The translations under genes and the position numbers were made by a program. Below the pieces are notes generated by a model. The model worked only from the letters and a program-made list of their open reading frames with translations, was not told where the DNA came from and did not search any database. A stretch of 28,913 bases of DNA, from the IMG/VR virus record IMGVR_UViG_3300020474_001254, positions 1-28,913 of that record. One strand, written 5' to 3'. The DNA is from a virus. Below are positions 6,870-15,278 of the stretch, piece after piece; position 1 is the first letter of the stretch; each line of letters begins with the position of its first letter.

Positions 6870-7215
6870 TTTTTTTAAAAAAAATAAAGACAACGAAGAA
6901 GAACTCAATAGTGTTGAAGAATACGAAGAAACAACTGCTATAACTTATTATCTTGACCAAGAAGGAAAAGTAATAGTAGATGTTTCAATGCCAGAGTATG
7001 ATATAGATTCTGTAACAAAATTGGCTAAAATAGTTGAGACGCTGAGTAATCAAAAATGTTTTATACAGACAGTAGAAATGATTCGCAAAGGTCTAATGGA
7101 AACAGAGCATGAAGATTTGCTTGTACACTTCCTGATAGGCTTGGGCATACCTGAAGGAAATTTAAAGACAGCAAAGAATGGGCCTTGTATTCAACCTTCC
7201 GATCTATTAAAATAA
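6862..7215 (+). CDS. Hypothetical acidic protein (117 aa)
   Basis: I do not recognise this protein. It overlaps the glycosyltransferase gene by 8 bases. It starts MFNFFKKNKDNEEELNSVEE, a basic/aromatic tip followed by an acidic region, with a predicted strand pair (ITYYLDQEGKVIVDVSM) and a helical C-terminal half (about 50-90). There is no membrane segment. The first codons run through T7 and A8 tracts, which can cause slippage but show no frame change here. It sits before another unknown gene and the sigma-like factor. Confidence 0.6.
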   Translation: MFNFFKKNKDNEEELNSVEEYEETTAITYYLDQEGKVIVDVSMPEYDIDSVTKLAKIVETLSNQKCFIQTVEMIRKGLMETEHEDLLVHFLIGLGIPEGNLKTAKNGPCIQPSDLLK

Positions 7216-7226
7216 AGGAATACTGA

Positions 7227-7634
7227 ATGTCTAAAGAAAAACCAAGGATTGGATGGCAAAAATATGAAGACTTGTTGGAACAACAAATGTCTTCTCCTCT
7301 TATGGATTTGCTGACCAGTAAATTTGCCGAAAGTTCTGACCAAGAAAGTGACGATGATACTTATGAGGACGAGCCAACAGAATCTACAATAGTTGAAAGT
7401 GTATTGCCAGTGTCTCAACAGTTATTAGAAGACATGGCGATGTTAACTAACTTTGATTGCTGGATGGGTCATACAAATTTTGATATCACTAAAGATATTA
7501 AAGAGGTACTTAATGAAGTTAGGGGAATTGAGTTGATGAGAGTATGCAGTCGATACAGATTTTTTATCGGAGTTGGTAAAATGTTTGACTTTAAAGCAGT
7601 CAGGAAAGATATTGAGGAAGCTATTATACCGTAA
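7227..7634 (+). CDS. Hypothetical protein with acidic middle (135 aa)
   Basis: I do not recognise this protein. An AAGGAA site precedes the ATG. It has a helical N-terminus (KYEDLLEQQMSSPLMDLL), a strongly acidic, probably disordered middle (about 36-55, rich in Asp, Glu and Ser) and a more globular C-terminal half starting near LPVSQQLLEDMAML, containing FDCWMGHTNFDI. The acidic region could mimic nucleic acid or mediate binding. It lies 9 bases upstream of the sigma-like gene, so joint expression is likely; no function can be given. Confidence 0.6.
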   Translation: MSKEKPRIGWQKYEDLLEQQMSSPLMDLLTSKFAESSDQESDDDTYEDEPTESTIVESVLPVSQQLLEDMAMLTNFDCWMGHTNFDITKDIKEVLNEVRGIELMRVCSRYRFFIGVGKMFDFKAVRKDIEEAIIP

Positions 7635-7643
7635 GGAGGTGTC

Positions 7644-8123
7644 ATGAATAGCAAGGATTTGAATACTAAAATTGAAGAAGCGTTGAATGACAAAAATATA
7701 ACTAATATCATGAGAAAGGCTTCAGGCCGATTTTCTAAACAGTTAGATTCTGATGATATATATACTTGCGAAATAAATGCTTTATGGAAATCTATGTTAA
7801 ATTTTAAACCAGAGAAAAATACCAAATTTACTACTTACTTGTATAATGGAGTATTTATTGAGTGTTTAAAGCAAATTAAATTTTTGAATAAATCTTCTAA
7901 ATCGAGTTATTCTTTACATAATAATATTGCTGATGAACGAGATCAATACTTGATAGTAGATTTGCTAGATGAGCTACAGAGCGATTATGAAAAAGAGTTA
8001 ATTCTTGATAGGATGAGTAGAATGACTATTAAGGAAATGGCTCAAAAGCACAATGTTAGCCGTGAAACCATACGTAAACGAATAAAAAAGATTACAAATG
8101 GGTTTAAAAAGAAGTTCGTTTAG
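7644..8123 (+). CDS. Sigma-70-like RNA polymerase sigma factor (small, late-type candidate)
   Basis: This 159-aa protein resembles a minimal sigma factor. Residues about 22-80 match region 2: LDSDDIYTCEINALWKSMLN, then KFTTYLYNGVFIECL, like the D..D..Q.g...LW.a...f.p..g.kF.tyl pattern. Residues 126-150 match region 4, a helix-turn-helix with MTIKEMAQKHNVSRETIRKR. It would direct host RNA polymerase to phage promoters, as T4 gp55 does for late genes; which promoters is unknown. The ribosome site AAGGAGGT is the strongest in the area. Just downstream begins the virion gene block, which supports a late role. Region 3 and the 1.1 domain are absent, as in small ECF or phage sigma factors. Confidence 0.72.
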   Translation: MNSKDLNTKIEEALNDKNITNIMRKASGRFSKQLDSDDIYTCEINALWKSMLNFKPEKNTKFTTYLYNGVFIECLKQIKFLNKSSKSSYSLHNNIADERDQYLIVDLLDELQSDYEKELILDRMSRMTIKEMAQKHNVSRETIRKRIKKITNGFKKKFV

Positions 8124-8200
8124 TGTATAAAACAGTAGGAATAGGATCATAAAAGGACTTGGAAAATATAACAATTTTCTATTAAAATAAGGAGAATATT

Positions 8201-8839
8201 ATGTCATCCACTACAGCCACAGGTTCTGGCTCTACTGTAAATGACGGCGGTACAGTTGTAAATGCTGGTACTGTTGATTCTAACAGCAAAATCACTAAAG
8301 TTCTTAGCGTCAGCGAAGTAAATCAGGGCGTTAGAGCATATGGTAGTGTTGTTAGAGAAAAATCTAGTGCAGGCGGTGAAAAAGCAGGAGTCACAACCAG
8401 TAAAGGTTCTGGCACTTTTGCATTCTCACCATCAGCTGCTGCTGGTGAAAGAAATTTCTTAATCAGAGGTGCTGGCACTGAAGATGGAAATAATGAAATT
8501 AATAATAGTGCAAGTACTATTCTTGTAATCCCCGGCTCTGAATATGATAGCATTGGCATGAGATCAGTAACTAAGATCCATGCAATTGTCAATTCAACCA
8601 AGATTGGTAATTACGCAGATCGTTCATACGACGTTCTTGCTGCTCCATCCAACAGTGCTTTGGTCGCAGGCCGAACACTTGGTACTGGTGCTGGTACTTC
8701 GTCTAGCTATGCAACGGCTACAGGTTCTGGTGATGTTGATAAAGCATCGGCCCCACCAAGAAACATTCCCGGCGAACTCGCCTACATGTTTGGTTCTGTT
8801 GAGCCTAAGCAAGACGATTACAAATCGCGTGAAGTATAA
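8201..8839 (+). CDS. Probable abundant virion/structural protein (212 aa)
   Basis: I do not recognise a family. The protein is rich in Gly, Ser, Thr, Ala and Val with few Cys, Trp or His. It starts SSTTATGSGSTVNDGGTVVN, has a globular-looking middle and ends with NIPGELAYMFGSVEPKQDDY. Composition and strand-rich appearance suit a virion protein exported to the particle surface. AAGGAG lies upstream, and the downstream GC-rich hairpin suggests a well-expressed, stable mRNA. It has its own 77-base upstream gap after the sigma-like gene, so a promoter may lie there. There is no signal peptide. A decoration, fibre or tail protein are all possible. Confidence 0.6.
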   Translation: MSSTTATGSGSTVNDGGTVVNAGTVDSNSKITKVLSVSEVNQGVRAYGSVVREKSSAGGEKAGVTTSKGSGTFAFSPSAAAGERNFLIRGAGTEDGNNEINNSASTILVIPGSEYDSIGMRSVTKIHAIVNSTKIGNYADRSYDVLAAPSNSALVAGRTLGTGAGTSSSYATATGSGDVDKASAPPRNIPGELAYMFGSVEPKQDDYKSREV

Positions 8840-8860
8840 TTTATTATTAGCCAATCAGAT

Positions 8861-8883
8861 CATCCCCCCGAACAGGGGGGATG
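8861..8883 (+). terminator. GC-rich stem-loop after the structural gene
   Basis: CATCCCCCC (8861-8869) and GGGGGGATG (8875-8883) form a perfect 9-bp stem with a 5-base loop. The tail (TATCTTTCTTTC) is T-rich but broken by A and C, so it may be a leaky terminator or an mRNA 3'-end protecting hairpin rather than a full stop. It stands out in this AT-rich region. Confidence 0.7.
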
Positions 8884-8913
8884 TATCTTTCTTTCAACTT
8901 GGAGTAAAGCAAC

Positions 8914-9510
8914 GTGATAGATATGTACCATCCAGAATTATTAGCAATTATAGTCAGCGCAGTTGGAGGTCTTGGAACACTAATAGCGATAATGTGGAAA
9001 AAATTTTTAAAACCTATTGTAAAGTTATGTCAAAATCAAGATTTTTTTAAAGAGTCAGTAGAAGAAATAAGAAAAGAATTGCAAACAAATGGTGGAAGTA
9101 GCCTTAAAGATGCTATTATAGATATGAAGGATACTGTCCATAGGATAGACAGAAGACAGAAAATAATCGAACAAAGGACAAAAGCTGCTTTACATTATAG
9201 CAATGAAGCTTTGTTTGAAACAGACATAGCTGGCAGATTGGTATGGAGTAATGCACATTTTTGTAAATATGTAAAAGATAATCCAAATGATGTGTCAGGT
9301 TTTGATTGGTTGGCTATGATAAAAGAAGAGGATAGAGATGAATTACTAAAAGAATTTTTATCGTGCATAAAGATGAACAGAAAGTTTAGTAAATTAACTG
9401 AGACACAAGATGGAAAAGAAATAAGGATGTTAGGTTATCCCTATAAGATAACTGATGCAGAGCATGGTGGCTTTTTAGTTAGTATTATACCTAAAGAAGA
9501 AGAGGCTTAA
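8914..9510 (+). CDS. Membrane-anchored PAS-domain protein (198 aa)
   Basis: The protein has one N-terminal membrane segment (about 8-28, LLAIIVSAVGGLGTLIAIMW). A helical, probably coiled-coil stalk follows (about 40-95). The C-terminal domain (about 96-193) reads like a PAS fold: NEALFETDIAGRLVWSNAHF, then FDWLAMIKEEDRDELLKEFL, then DGKEIRMLGYPYKITDAEHG. PAS domains bind small ligands or mediate protein contacts in signalling. No kinase, cyclase or other output domain is attached. GTG 8914 is the likely start, 9 bases after GGAG; the ATG at 8923 would be 18 bases away. It sits 1 base before a small membrane protein gene, so they may act together, for instance in lysis timing. The PAS call is by eye. 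Confidence 0.7.
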   Translation: MIDMYHPELLAIIVSAVGGLGTLIAIMWKKFLKPIVKLCQNQDFFKESVEEIRKELQTNGGSSLKDAIIDMKDTVHRIDRRQKIIEQRTKAALHYSNEALFETDIAGRLVWSNAHFCKYVKDNPNDVSGFDWLAMIKEEDRDELLKEFLSCIKMNRKFSKLTETQDGKEIRMLGYPYKITDAEHGGFLVSIIPKEEEA

Positions 9511-9511
9511 A

Positions 9512-9733
9512 ATGGCAGACGAAAAGAAATCCGCAGCATTTACTTTAAATGTAACAGATGCTATAGAAATTACTAAAAACACTGCACTTGTTGCGTTAGC
9601 TGCTGGCTTGACGTATTTTGGTGAAAATATGGCAGACTTAGATTTGGGTAACATGGGCGTTATGCTAGTTCCAATCGCCGCAGTTGTTATTAACACTATG
9701 GTTAAGTGGGCTAAAAATAACGTACCGGAGTAA
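9512..9733 (+). CDS. Small membrane protein, holin candidate (73 aa)
   Basis: This short protein starts one base after the PAS-protein gene, with GAGG upstream. It has a charged N-terminus, one hydrophobic helix around 22-37 (NTALVALAAGLTYFGE) and a second around 48-65 (MGVMLVPIAAVVINTMVK), then a basic end KWAKNNVPE. The size, two membrane spans and a charged C-terminus match small phage holins, and a peptidase gene follows immediately. The holin role is inference. It could also be an accessory subunit of the PAS protein. Confidence 0.6.
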   Translation: MADEKKSAAFTLNVTDAIEITKNTALVALAAGLTYFGENMADLDLGNMGVMLVPIAAVVINTMVKWAKNNVPE

Positions 9734-9739
9734 TTCAAA

Positions 9740-10663
9740 ATGTTTAGAAATCCGCGAGATTTACTACAAGCCTATACAGATGGGCTTGTTGGGTCATGGT
9801 GCGACCCTGAAGACACCGATAAATTGCTAGGAGAGCTGCCACACCCACTGTTTGGTTTGGCGGCTTCTGACTTGTACAGTACGGGCGAAGGCAAAGTTGC
9901 TTTGTTATATAAGTCTGTGCAAAAATTTGACCCTACCTTTGGAGCGCATGAGAGACAAACTACAGGAGACTGTGTTTCACACGCAACTCGTAACGCTGTA
10001 GACATTACTCGTTCTCATGAAATTATTGGTGGAGGTCAAGCTGAAAGTTTTGAAGCTCGGGGTGCGACAGAAGCTATCTATGGTTCTCGCGGTCATGGTG
10101 GACAAGGAATGTCATGCTCTGTCGCTGCCCGTTTCGTTCACCAGAACGGTGGAATACTATTAAGAAAAGATTACGGTTTTATAGACTTATCTACCTATAA
10201 TAGTAGGACAGGTACTAATTGGGGGAGATCGGGTGTTCCTAAAGAAGTAAAAGCTGAAGGCAAAAAACATCAAGTTAAAACTCTGAGTCTTGTCAAATCT
10301 GTAGATGAGGCCAGAGATGCTATTGCCAACGGGTATGCTTTAAGTGTCTGTAGTAATTATGGATTTTCCTCAAAACGAGATAAAAATGGCATAGCTCGAA
10401 AAAGTGGTTCATGGAATCACGCGATGTCATGGATTTCCGTGGACGATTCTAGAGAAATATATGATGAAACTTTATTTTTAATACAAAATAGTTGGGGAGC
10501 ATTCAACGGGGGTCCAAAAAGATTTGAACAACCAGACGGAAGTTTTTGGGTTAGAGAGCGTGATGCTGCTGGAATGTTAAATCAAAATGGTGCTTGGGCG
10601 TTTAGCGATGTTGATGGTTTTCCACCCAGAAAAGTTGATTGGACTATAGACGAGGTATTCTAA
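9740..10663 (+). CDS. Papain-like cysteine peptidase (family C1)
   Basis: This 307-aa protein carries the papain-type catalytic residues in order: Cys78 in TTGDCVSHA (with Gln73 near the oxyanion-hole position), His227 in SWNHAMSWISVDD and Asn250 in LIQNSWGAFN. The NSWG motif is a C1 hallmark. Papain-like peptidases cleave proteins, so a role in virion maturation, host-surface digestion or lysis is possible. There is no signal peptide or visible propeptide. It follows the small membrane protein by 6 bases and ends in a TAATG overlap with the first giant fibre gene, so it belongs to the same operon. A cell-wall target has not been shown and is not assumed. Confidence 0.82.
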   Translation: MFRNPRDLLQAYTDGLVGSWCDPEDTDKLLGELPHPLFGLAASDLYSTGEGKVALLYKSVQKFDPTFGAHERQTTGDCVSHATRNAVDITRSHEIIGGGQAESFEARGATEAIYGSRGHGGQGMSCSVAARFVHQNGGILLRKDYGFIDLSTYNSRTGTNWGRSGVPKEVKAEGKKHQVKTLSLVKSVDEARDAIANGYALSVCSNYGFSSKRDKNGIARKSGSWNHAMSWISVDDSREIYDETLFLIQNSWGAFNGGPKRFEQPDGSFWVRERDAAGMLNQNGAWAFSDVDGFPPRKVDWTIDEVF

Positions 10664-13600
10664 TGACATGTAGGAATTCCTATGGGACTATTAAGTTCAT
10701 GCGAGGGAGATATGCAGATTTCTTTAATGAAAATCCGGTTCTTAAGCTGGGTCAATTGGCTTACACTATAGACAAAGATTCTAATCCCGCAAGCTCAAGT
10801 TTCGGAAAACATGTTCTTAAAATAGGTGACGGCTCGACACCTTGGAAAGATCTTCCATTCGCAACCCCTAACGAGCCATGTGTCTTGAATCCAACCACAA
10901 CTCCACCCCCTGTAACAACAAGCACAACGACAACAACAGCTGCTCCAGCGTCATCTGTTTGGCAACTAACTATAGTAACCACTCAAGCTAACCAAAACTT
11001 TTCTGTTATGCTTGGCAAGTTTTTTCCCAGTAGCGTAACAACGCCAGATCTTCAAATTGATTGGGGAGATGGAACTATTGCTCAGTATACGACCGAGGGT
11101 ATCCATCAACACACATACGCAAATGTTGGCACATATTACTTAAAACTAAGTGGAACATTTACTTCTACTGACGCTAGAGAAAGCATTAGGTTTGGCAATG
11201 GTTTTTCAGAAGCTGGATTGGTAGTAGCAACAAGCAAGATACCAGAAATACTACACGCTGATGGTTCTACTGGTTTACAGAGCGTAAGAAGAACTTTTGA
11301 AGATTGCATAAATCTTACAAGTGTTCCAGCAGATCTGTTTGAACGTTATCAGGCTATAGACAGAGGCGGTAAATCTATTGATTTCTCGTTATGTTTTTAT
11401 AAATCTGGCCTAACTTCAATACCACCAACTCTTTTCTCAGGTATTACTAAAAATATTGATTTGTTTGGGACTTTTGGTAATTGCCCATTAACTTCTCTTC
11501 CAGTTAATTTGTTTAATGACAAAGTTGTAGCACTTGTAGCAACGTTTCAAGGCTCCAGCATAACAAGCATACCTCAAGGATTTTTTGATCAATGTACTAA
11601 TCTGACAACTTTAGATTTAACTTTTGATGGATGTTCAAATTTAACGACTATTCCCGTTGATTTATTCAAACTCTCAACAAAAATAAGAAATTTTAGCAAA
11701 ACTTTTAGAAAATGTCATGCTCTCACTTCCATACCAGCAAATTTATTCCCAACGACTTTAAACGAAATAGGTTGGGGTCAATCCATTGGTTTTGATGAAT
11801 TATTTGATGGCATTGAAACAACGCCCGGAGACAGATCAACACAAACAAATATACTAAGTACAGCAGATTATTCTAGGTTGTTGGGCGAAATGAAAGCCTT
11901 AGCAGTCGCTAACACGTTGCAGGGTATGCACCTATACGTAGCGAATACGCAATACACATTAGCAGCAAAAGCTGATCGGGACATATTAACCGGGACTTGG
12001 GGATGGACTATATTAGATGGAGGTTTAGAGCCATCAACGATCACTGGATGCACTAATACACCAGATTTCACGGCATTGACAACGAATGAATTTATAAGTG
12101 ATATAGATTATGGTCCTAACAGCAGTAATACAACTTCTACTACTGGTGGTCTGCAAGGTGTAGCTATTTCAGCAAAAGGAAATAGGGTGGTATGTGGAGC
12201 AACGGGAAGTCCCGATGGATGTGGAACAGCACAAGTTTATTCTTACAGATCAGATGTTAGTGGTAATAATATTGAATATAGAGAGTTGGGAGATAGCATT
12301 AAGGCAGCGATCACTGATTGGGAATCATTAGGAGCCAAAAATGTAGCCATATCATCAGATGGTAGCACGTTGGCTATAGATTTTCCCGACGAGCCAAGAG
12401 TCGGCTGGGCTGGCGGTGGAGAAAATGGAAGTGTACGTATTTACAGGTTAGATGAATCCCAAGGTGCTTTTCAAGAAAGTTGGGTTCTGAGCGCTATAAT
12501 TACGGGTCAAGGATTTGTTCCAAATTTACGTTTTGGTGCGGGAGGCATTTCTCTCTCTGCCAACGGAGATAGGATAGCAATAGCTAGTGAGTTTGGAGAG
12601 CAAGTTAAAGTTTTCCAAAGACGACCCGCAGGAGACTACATACAACTTGGAACCAACATTGGTACTATGTTAAGCACTGACCCAAATGATCATGAATACA
12701 ACAGAATCGGCAGACGTTCGCTATCTGAAGATGGAAACACACTTCACTACATTCACGCTCAAGGATGTTCGCAGAGAGTTTCGCAAGTGTTCAAATTCGA
12801 CGGAACTGATTGGAACATATTCAACTCTATAACCTCTCAACAGACAGACCATCTAGTGATGTCTAGAAATGGCACTCGGATAGCTTATTCTATGGTTGCA
12901 AGAGACGCAAATTGTCTCCCTCCTTCAGATGCAAACGTTCTGCGAGTCAGGGACATGGCACCCAACAGTACTAGTGCCGGAAGTATTGATGTTGACGGTG
13001 GTTCTATTACTTTAAATGATCATGATAATAACTATATACTTAAATTCGCAATGTCTGAAGATGGAAAAACCATAGCTGTAATTCAAGTAAGAAAAAATAC
13101 AGACCCAGAATGGTCAGGACCAAACGATGTTGGCAGTAAAGTAACTGTATATCGAGCGTCTACGGATAGCTTCGGAGGCATTAGTACTTCATGGGTCCAA
13201 ATTGGATGCCCAATAAAAAACTCTTTTATATGGGAAGACATAGACATTAGTGAAGATGGTAATTTAATTGCTTTGGTAGACAAATCATCTAACTCTAATA
13301 AGGGTAGAGTAATGGTATATGGTTACGATGATTCTACCCCAGATACACTTCCTGAACAAGAGATTTCCTTTACGTGGAAAATAGCAGGAAATTCCCAATA
13401 CTTCAAAAATGATGGCACTATCAGAAGACAATCTTTATCTCCATATGGAAATATAGGCGACGGCATTCTTATAGACGCTGAAGGAAAAAATATATTAACT
13501 AGATCCTACGATTACACAACAGCCTCTCCAAAACCACAACCAATTTTCTGGATAAGTAGAGAAGGTCAAAAATCAGATTTCTCTTTCACTGACACGTTTG

Positions 13601-15273
13601 ATGATTTCTACGCAATGCATCCTCCTTGGAATGACGGTATATATTCTGACGCAATTTTTGATCAATACAAACAGAATGGCAGTTTTCCCCTCGATTTTAC
13701 AACAACCCTTCCCGGTCAAAGTTATAATGCAGATCAAGCTGACAACTGGAGTCTGATGCCTAGTTACCTAACTGATCTAGACTCACAGATGTCCTTTGTG
13801 GGTACTGGTGTCAGCAAGATAGCCATTTTTCCAGAAGGGACTTATGAAGGAGCCAGAGTTCCTTACTATAGAGAAGCAAATTATACTGGAGGCATTGTTG
13901 AAAAACCTAATTATGATACTAATTATATTCATCACTTTATAAAAGGTAGTATGTTCGGTGTTCGCGCTAATTCATTCAGCGATGCTTATAACACAGATGG
14001 TAACAGGCTATGGCTAGTAACTGGAGTGAGTGCGGCGATGGTAAAAGAACAAAATCACACTAGTTGTTTTGTGCTAAAAAGACTGAAGAAACTCTATTGG
14101 CCTCCGTATGATACTATGAGTCCGAGAAACGGTTACGTTACAACGTGGAGTATTACAGAGCATAGGTGGGACCATAATAATCCTAACGAAGTTAATTACC
14201 CAACAGGCACAAATCAAGTTGGGCATCTGTCGGGATCAATAACAGTCACACCTGATCCAGATGAGAAAGAAGACTACGAAGACCTCACTTACAACACGGG
14301 GTCTTATGGTTTATATGACCAAGACTCTTACGTTGGCGGCATGTTACAAATAGAACCAATCTCATCTGCCTGTTTCTTTGTGAGATGGCTAGACAATAAT
14401 AATTCAACAGGCAAACAAATCCCAGTACTAAAAAAATATTGCCGAGGCGTAGCGGGTTCAGGTCCGACACCTTGGAGTTTTGTTGGAAATACTAATATAC
14501 CCATAAGAGGCGGTTATGATCCAGTAACTTCTCCAGATGGTGCAGACAACATTAAGTTTAAGATAGCAAATTATGGGAAAACTGTGCTAACCGTAGAAAA
14601 TATAAGAGGAATGAGAGGGACTAGTATTTCTCTATATGAATGTCCAGCAGTCACCTCAAACCAATACGTATTAATGCCTCAGATCAACACACTTCTCAGG
14701 GTTACAGCCAATAAAGATTTTGGAGATAACGTTGGTGGCGGTAATATAGTATCCAACTGGACAATACAGGCTCTTGATATAAGTCCAATGGGCGATGTAA
14801 TAGCCGTAACCGTTACTGATAGCTCTTGGGCAGATGATCTCGTAACCCAAAGAGAAACTCACCCTTTCGTAAGAAAAGTCAAAGTGTATGTATTTAAACA
14901 AACTACAATAGATGATAACAGTAGTTGGACTCTAAAAACTACACTTACTAGAAAGTTTGCAGGCTCGCGCTCTGTCACCGCCCCCGTGGTAAACCCGACA
15001 GACCCCAACCCCCTGTGGGAGACGCAACAAAACGGTCAAGTTGAAAGTCAGGGAACAATTGTTAAAAATTGGTACGAGGCGTTTGGAACCTCATTATCAC
15101 TTAGTAATGGTGGCAGGTACTTAGCTGTAGGAGATCACAAGGCTTTCGCAAACGCCCCTAGCTCTTCCTCTAATCCTAGATTAAGTTGGCAAAAAGCCTC
15201 AGACCTTAAGCCGTATACAGGTGAGATAACAGTGTATGATTTAACTAAGGTTTTAGATTTACCACCAGAGTAA
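10663..15273 (+). CDS. Giant tail-fibre-like protein: Mtd_N-type N-terminus, PKD-like, LRR and beta-propeller-like modules (1536 aa)
   Basis: ATG 10663 overlaps the peptidase stop (TAATG) with GAGG 7 bases upstream; the TTG at 10639 is not needed. Residues 1-65 resemble the N-terminal domain of phage major tropism determinant proteins (R..YADFFNENPVL...G...YT...LKIGDGSTPWKDLP), also present in three proteins further right. A Thr/Pro linker follows (78-96), then a PKD-like strand (DWGDGTI, about 133-166). Six leucine-rich-type repeats (about 211-365) follow the pattern F..C..LTSIP..LF. Seven or so beta-propeller-type repeats follow (about 496-890, pattern ISxDGxxxAI.. then VxVY). The rest to 1360 is unrecognised, and 1400-1530 again shows propeller-type blades. 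This is probably a distal adhesin or receptor-binding fibre; the target is unknown. Confidence 0.78.
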   Translation: MTCRNSYGTIKFMRGRYADFFNENPVLKLGQLAYTIDKDSNPASSSFGKHVLKIGDGSTPWKDLPFATPNEPCVLNPTTTPPPVTTSTTTTTAAPASSVWQLTIVTTQANQNFSVMLGKFFPSSVTTPDLQIDWGDGTIAQYTTEGIHQHTYANVGTYYLKLSGTFTSTDARESIRFGNGFSEAGLVVATSKIPEILHADGSTGLQSVRRTFEDCINLTSVPADLFERYQAIDRGGKSIDFSLCFYKSGLTSIPPTLFSGITKNIDLFGTFGNCPLTSLPVNLFNDKVVALVATFQGSSITSIPQGFFDQCTNLTTLDLTFDGCSNLTTIPVDLFKLSTKIRNFSKTFRKCHALTSIPANLFPTTLNEIGWGQSIGFDELFDGIETTPGDRSTQTNILSTADYSRLLGEMKALAVANTLQGMHLYVANTQYTLAAKADRDILTGTWGWTILDGGLEPSTITGCTNTPDFTALTTNEFISDIDYGPNSSNTTSTTGGLQGVAISAKGNRVVCGATGSPDGCGTAQVYSYRSDVSGNNIEYRELGDSIKAAITDWESLGAKNVAISSDGSTLAIDFPDEPRVGWAGGGENGSVRIYRLDESQGAFQESWVLSAIITGQGFVPNLRFGAGGISLSANGDRIAIASEFGEQVKVFQRRPAGDYIQLGTNIGTMLSTDPNDHEYNRIGRRSLSEDGNTLHYIHAQGCSQRVSQVFKFDGTDWNIFNSITSQQTDHLVMSRNGTRIAYSMVARDANCLPPSDANVLRVRDMAPNSTSAGSIDVDGGSITLNDHDNNYILKFAMSEDGKTIAVIQVRKNTDPEWSGPNDVGSKVTVYRASTDSFGGISTSWVQIGCPIKNSFIWEDIDISEDGNLIALVDKSSNSNKGRVMVYGYDDSTPDTLPEQEISFTWKIAGNSQYFKNDGTIRRQSLSPYGNIGDGILIDAEGKNILTRSYDYTTASPKPQPIFWISREGQKSDFSFTDTFDDFYAMHPPWNDGIYSDAIFDQYKQNGSFPLDFTTTLPGQSYNADQADNWSLMPSYLTDLDSQMSFVGTGVSKIAIFPEGTYEGARVPYYREANYTGGIVEKPNYDTNYIHHFIKGSMFGVRANSFSDAYNTDGNRLWLVTGVSAAMVKEQNHTSCFVLKRLKKLYWPPYDTMSPRNGYVTTWSITEHRWDHNNPNEVNYPTGTNQVGHLSGSITVTPDPDEKEDYEDLTYNTGSYGLYDQDSYVGGMLQIEPISSACFFVRWLDNNNSTGKQIPVLKKYCRGVAGSGPTPWSFVGNTNIPIRGGYDPVTSPDGADNIKFKIANYGKTVLTVENIRGMRGTSISLYECPAVTSNQYVLMPQINTLLRVTANKDFGDNVGGGNIVSNWTIQALDISPMGDVIAVTVTDSSWADDLVTQRETHPFVRKVKVYVFKQTTIDDNSSWTLKTTLTRKFAGSRSVTAPVVNPTDPNPLWETQQNGQVESQGTIVKNWYEAFGTSLSLSNGGRYLAVGDHKAFANAPSSSSNPRLSWQKASDLKPYTGEITVYDLTKVLDLPPE

Positions 15274-15278
15274 TAATT

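Noticed and set aside
6862-6895. T7/A8 tract at the start of the 117-aa gene as a programmed frameshift site
   Set aside because: No alternative frame continues usefully from the tract and no stimulatory structure is seen.
8580-9050. 156-aa + strand ORF across the end of the structural gene and the hairpin
   Set aside because: It runs through the structural gene, the hairpin and the PAS gene start, with no ribosome site and a composition unlike a real protein.
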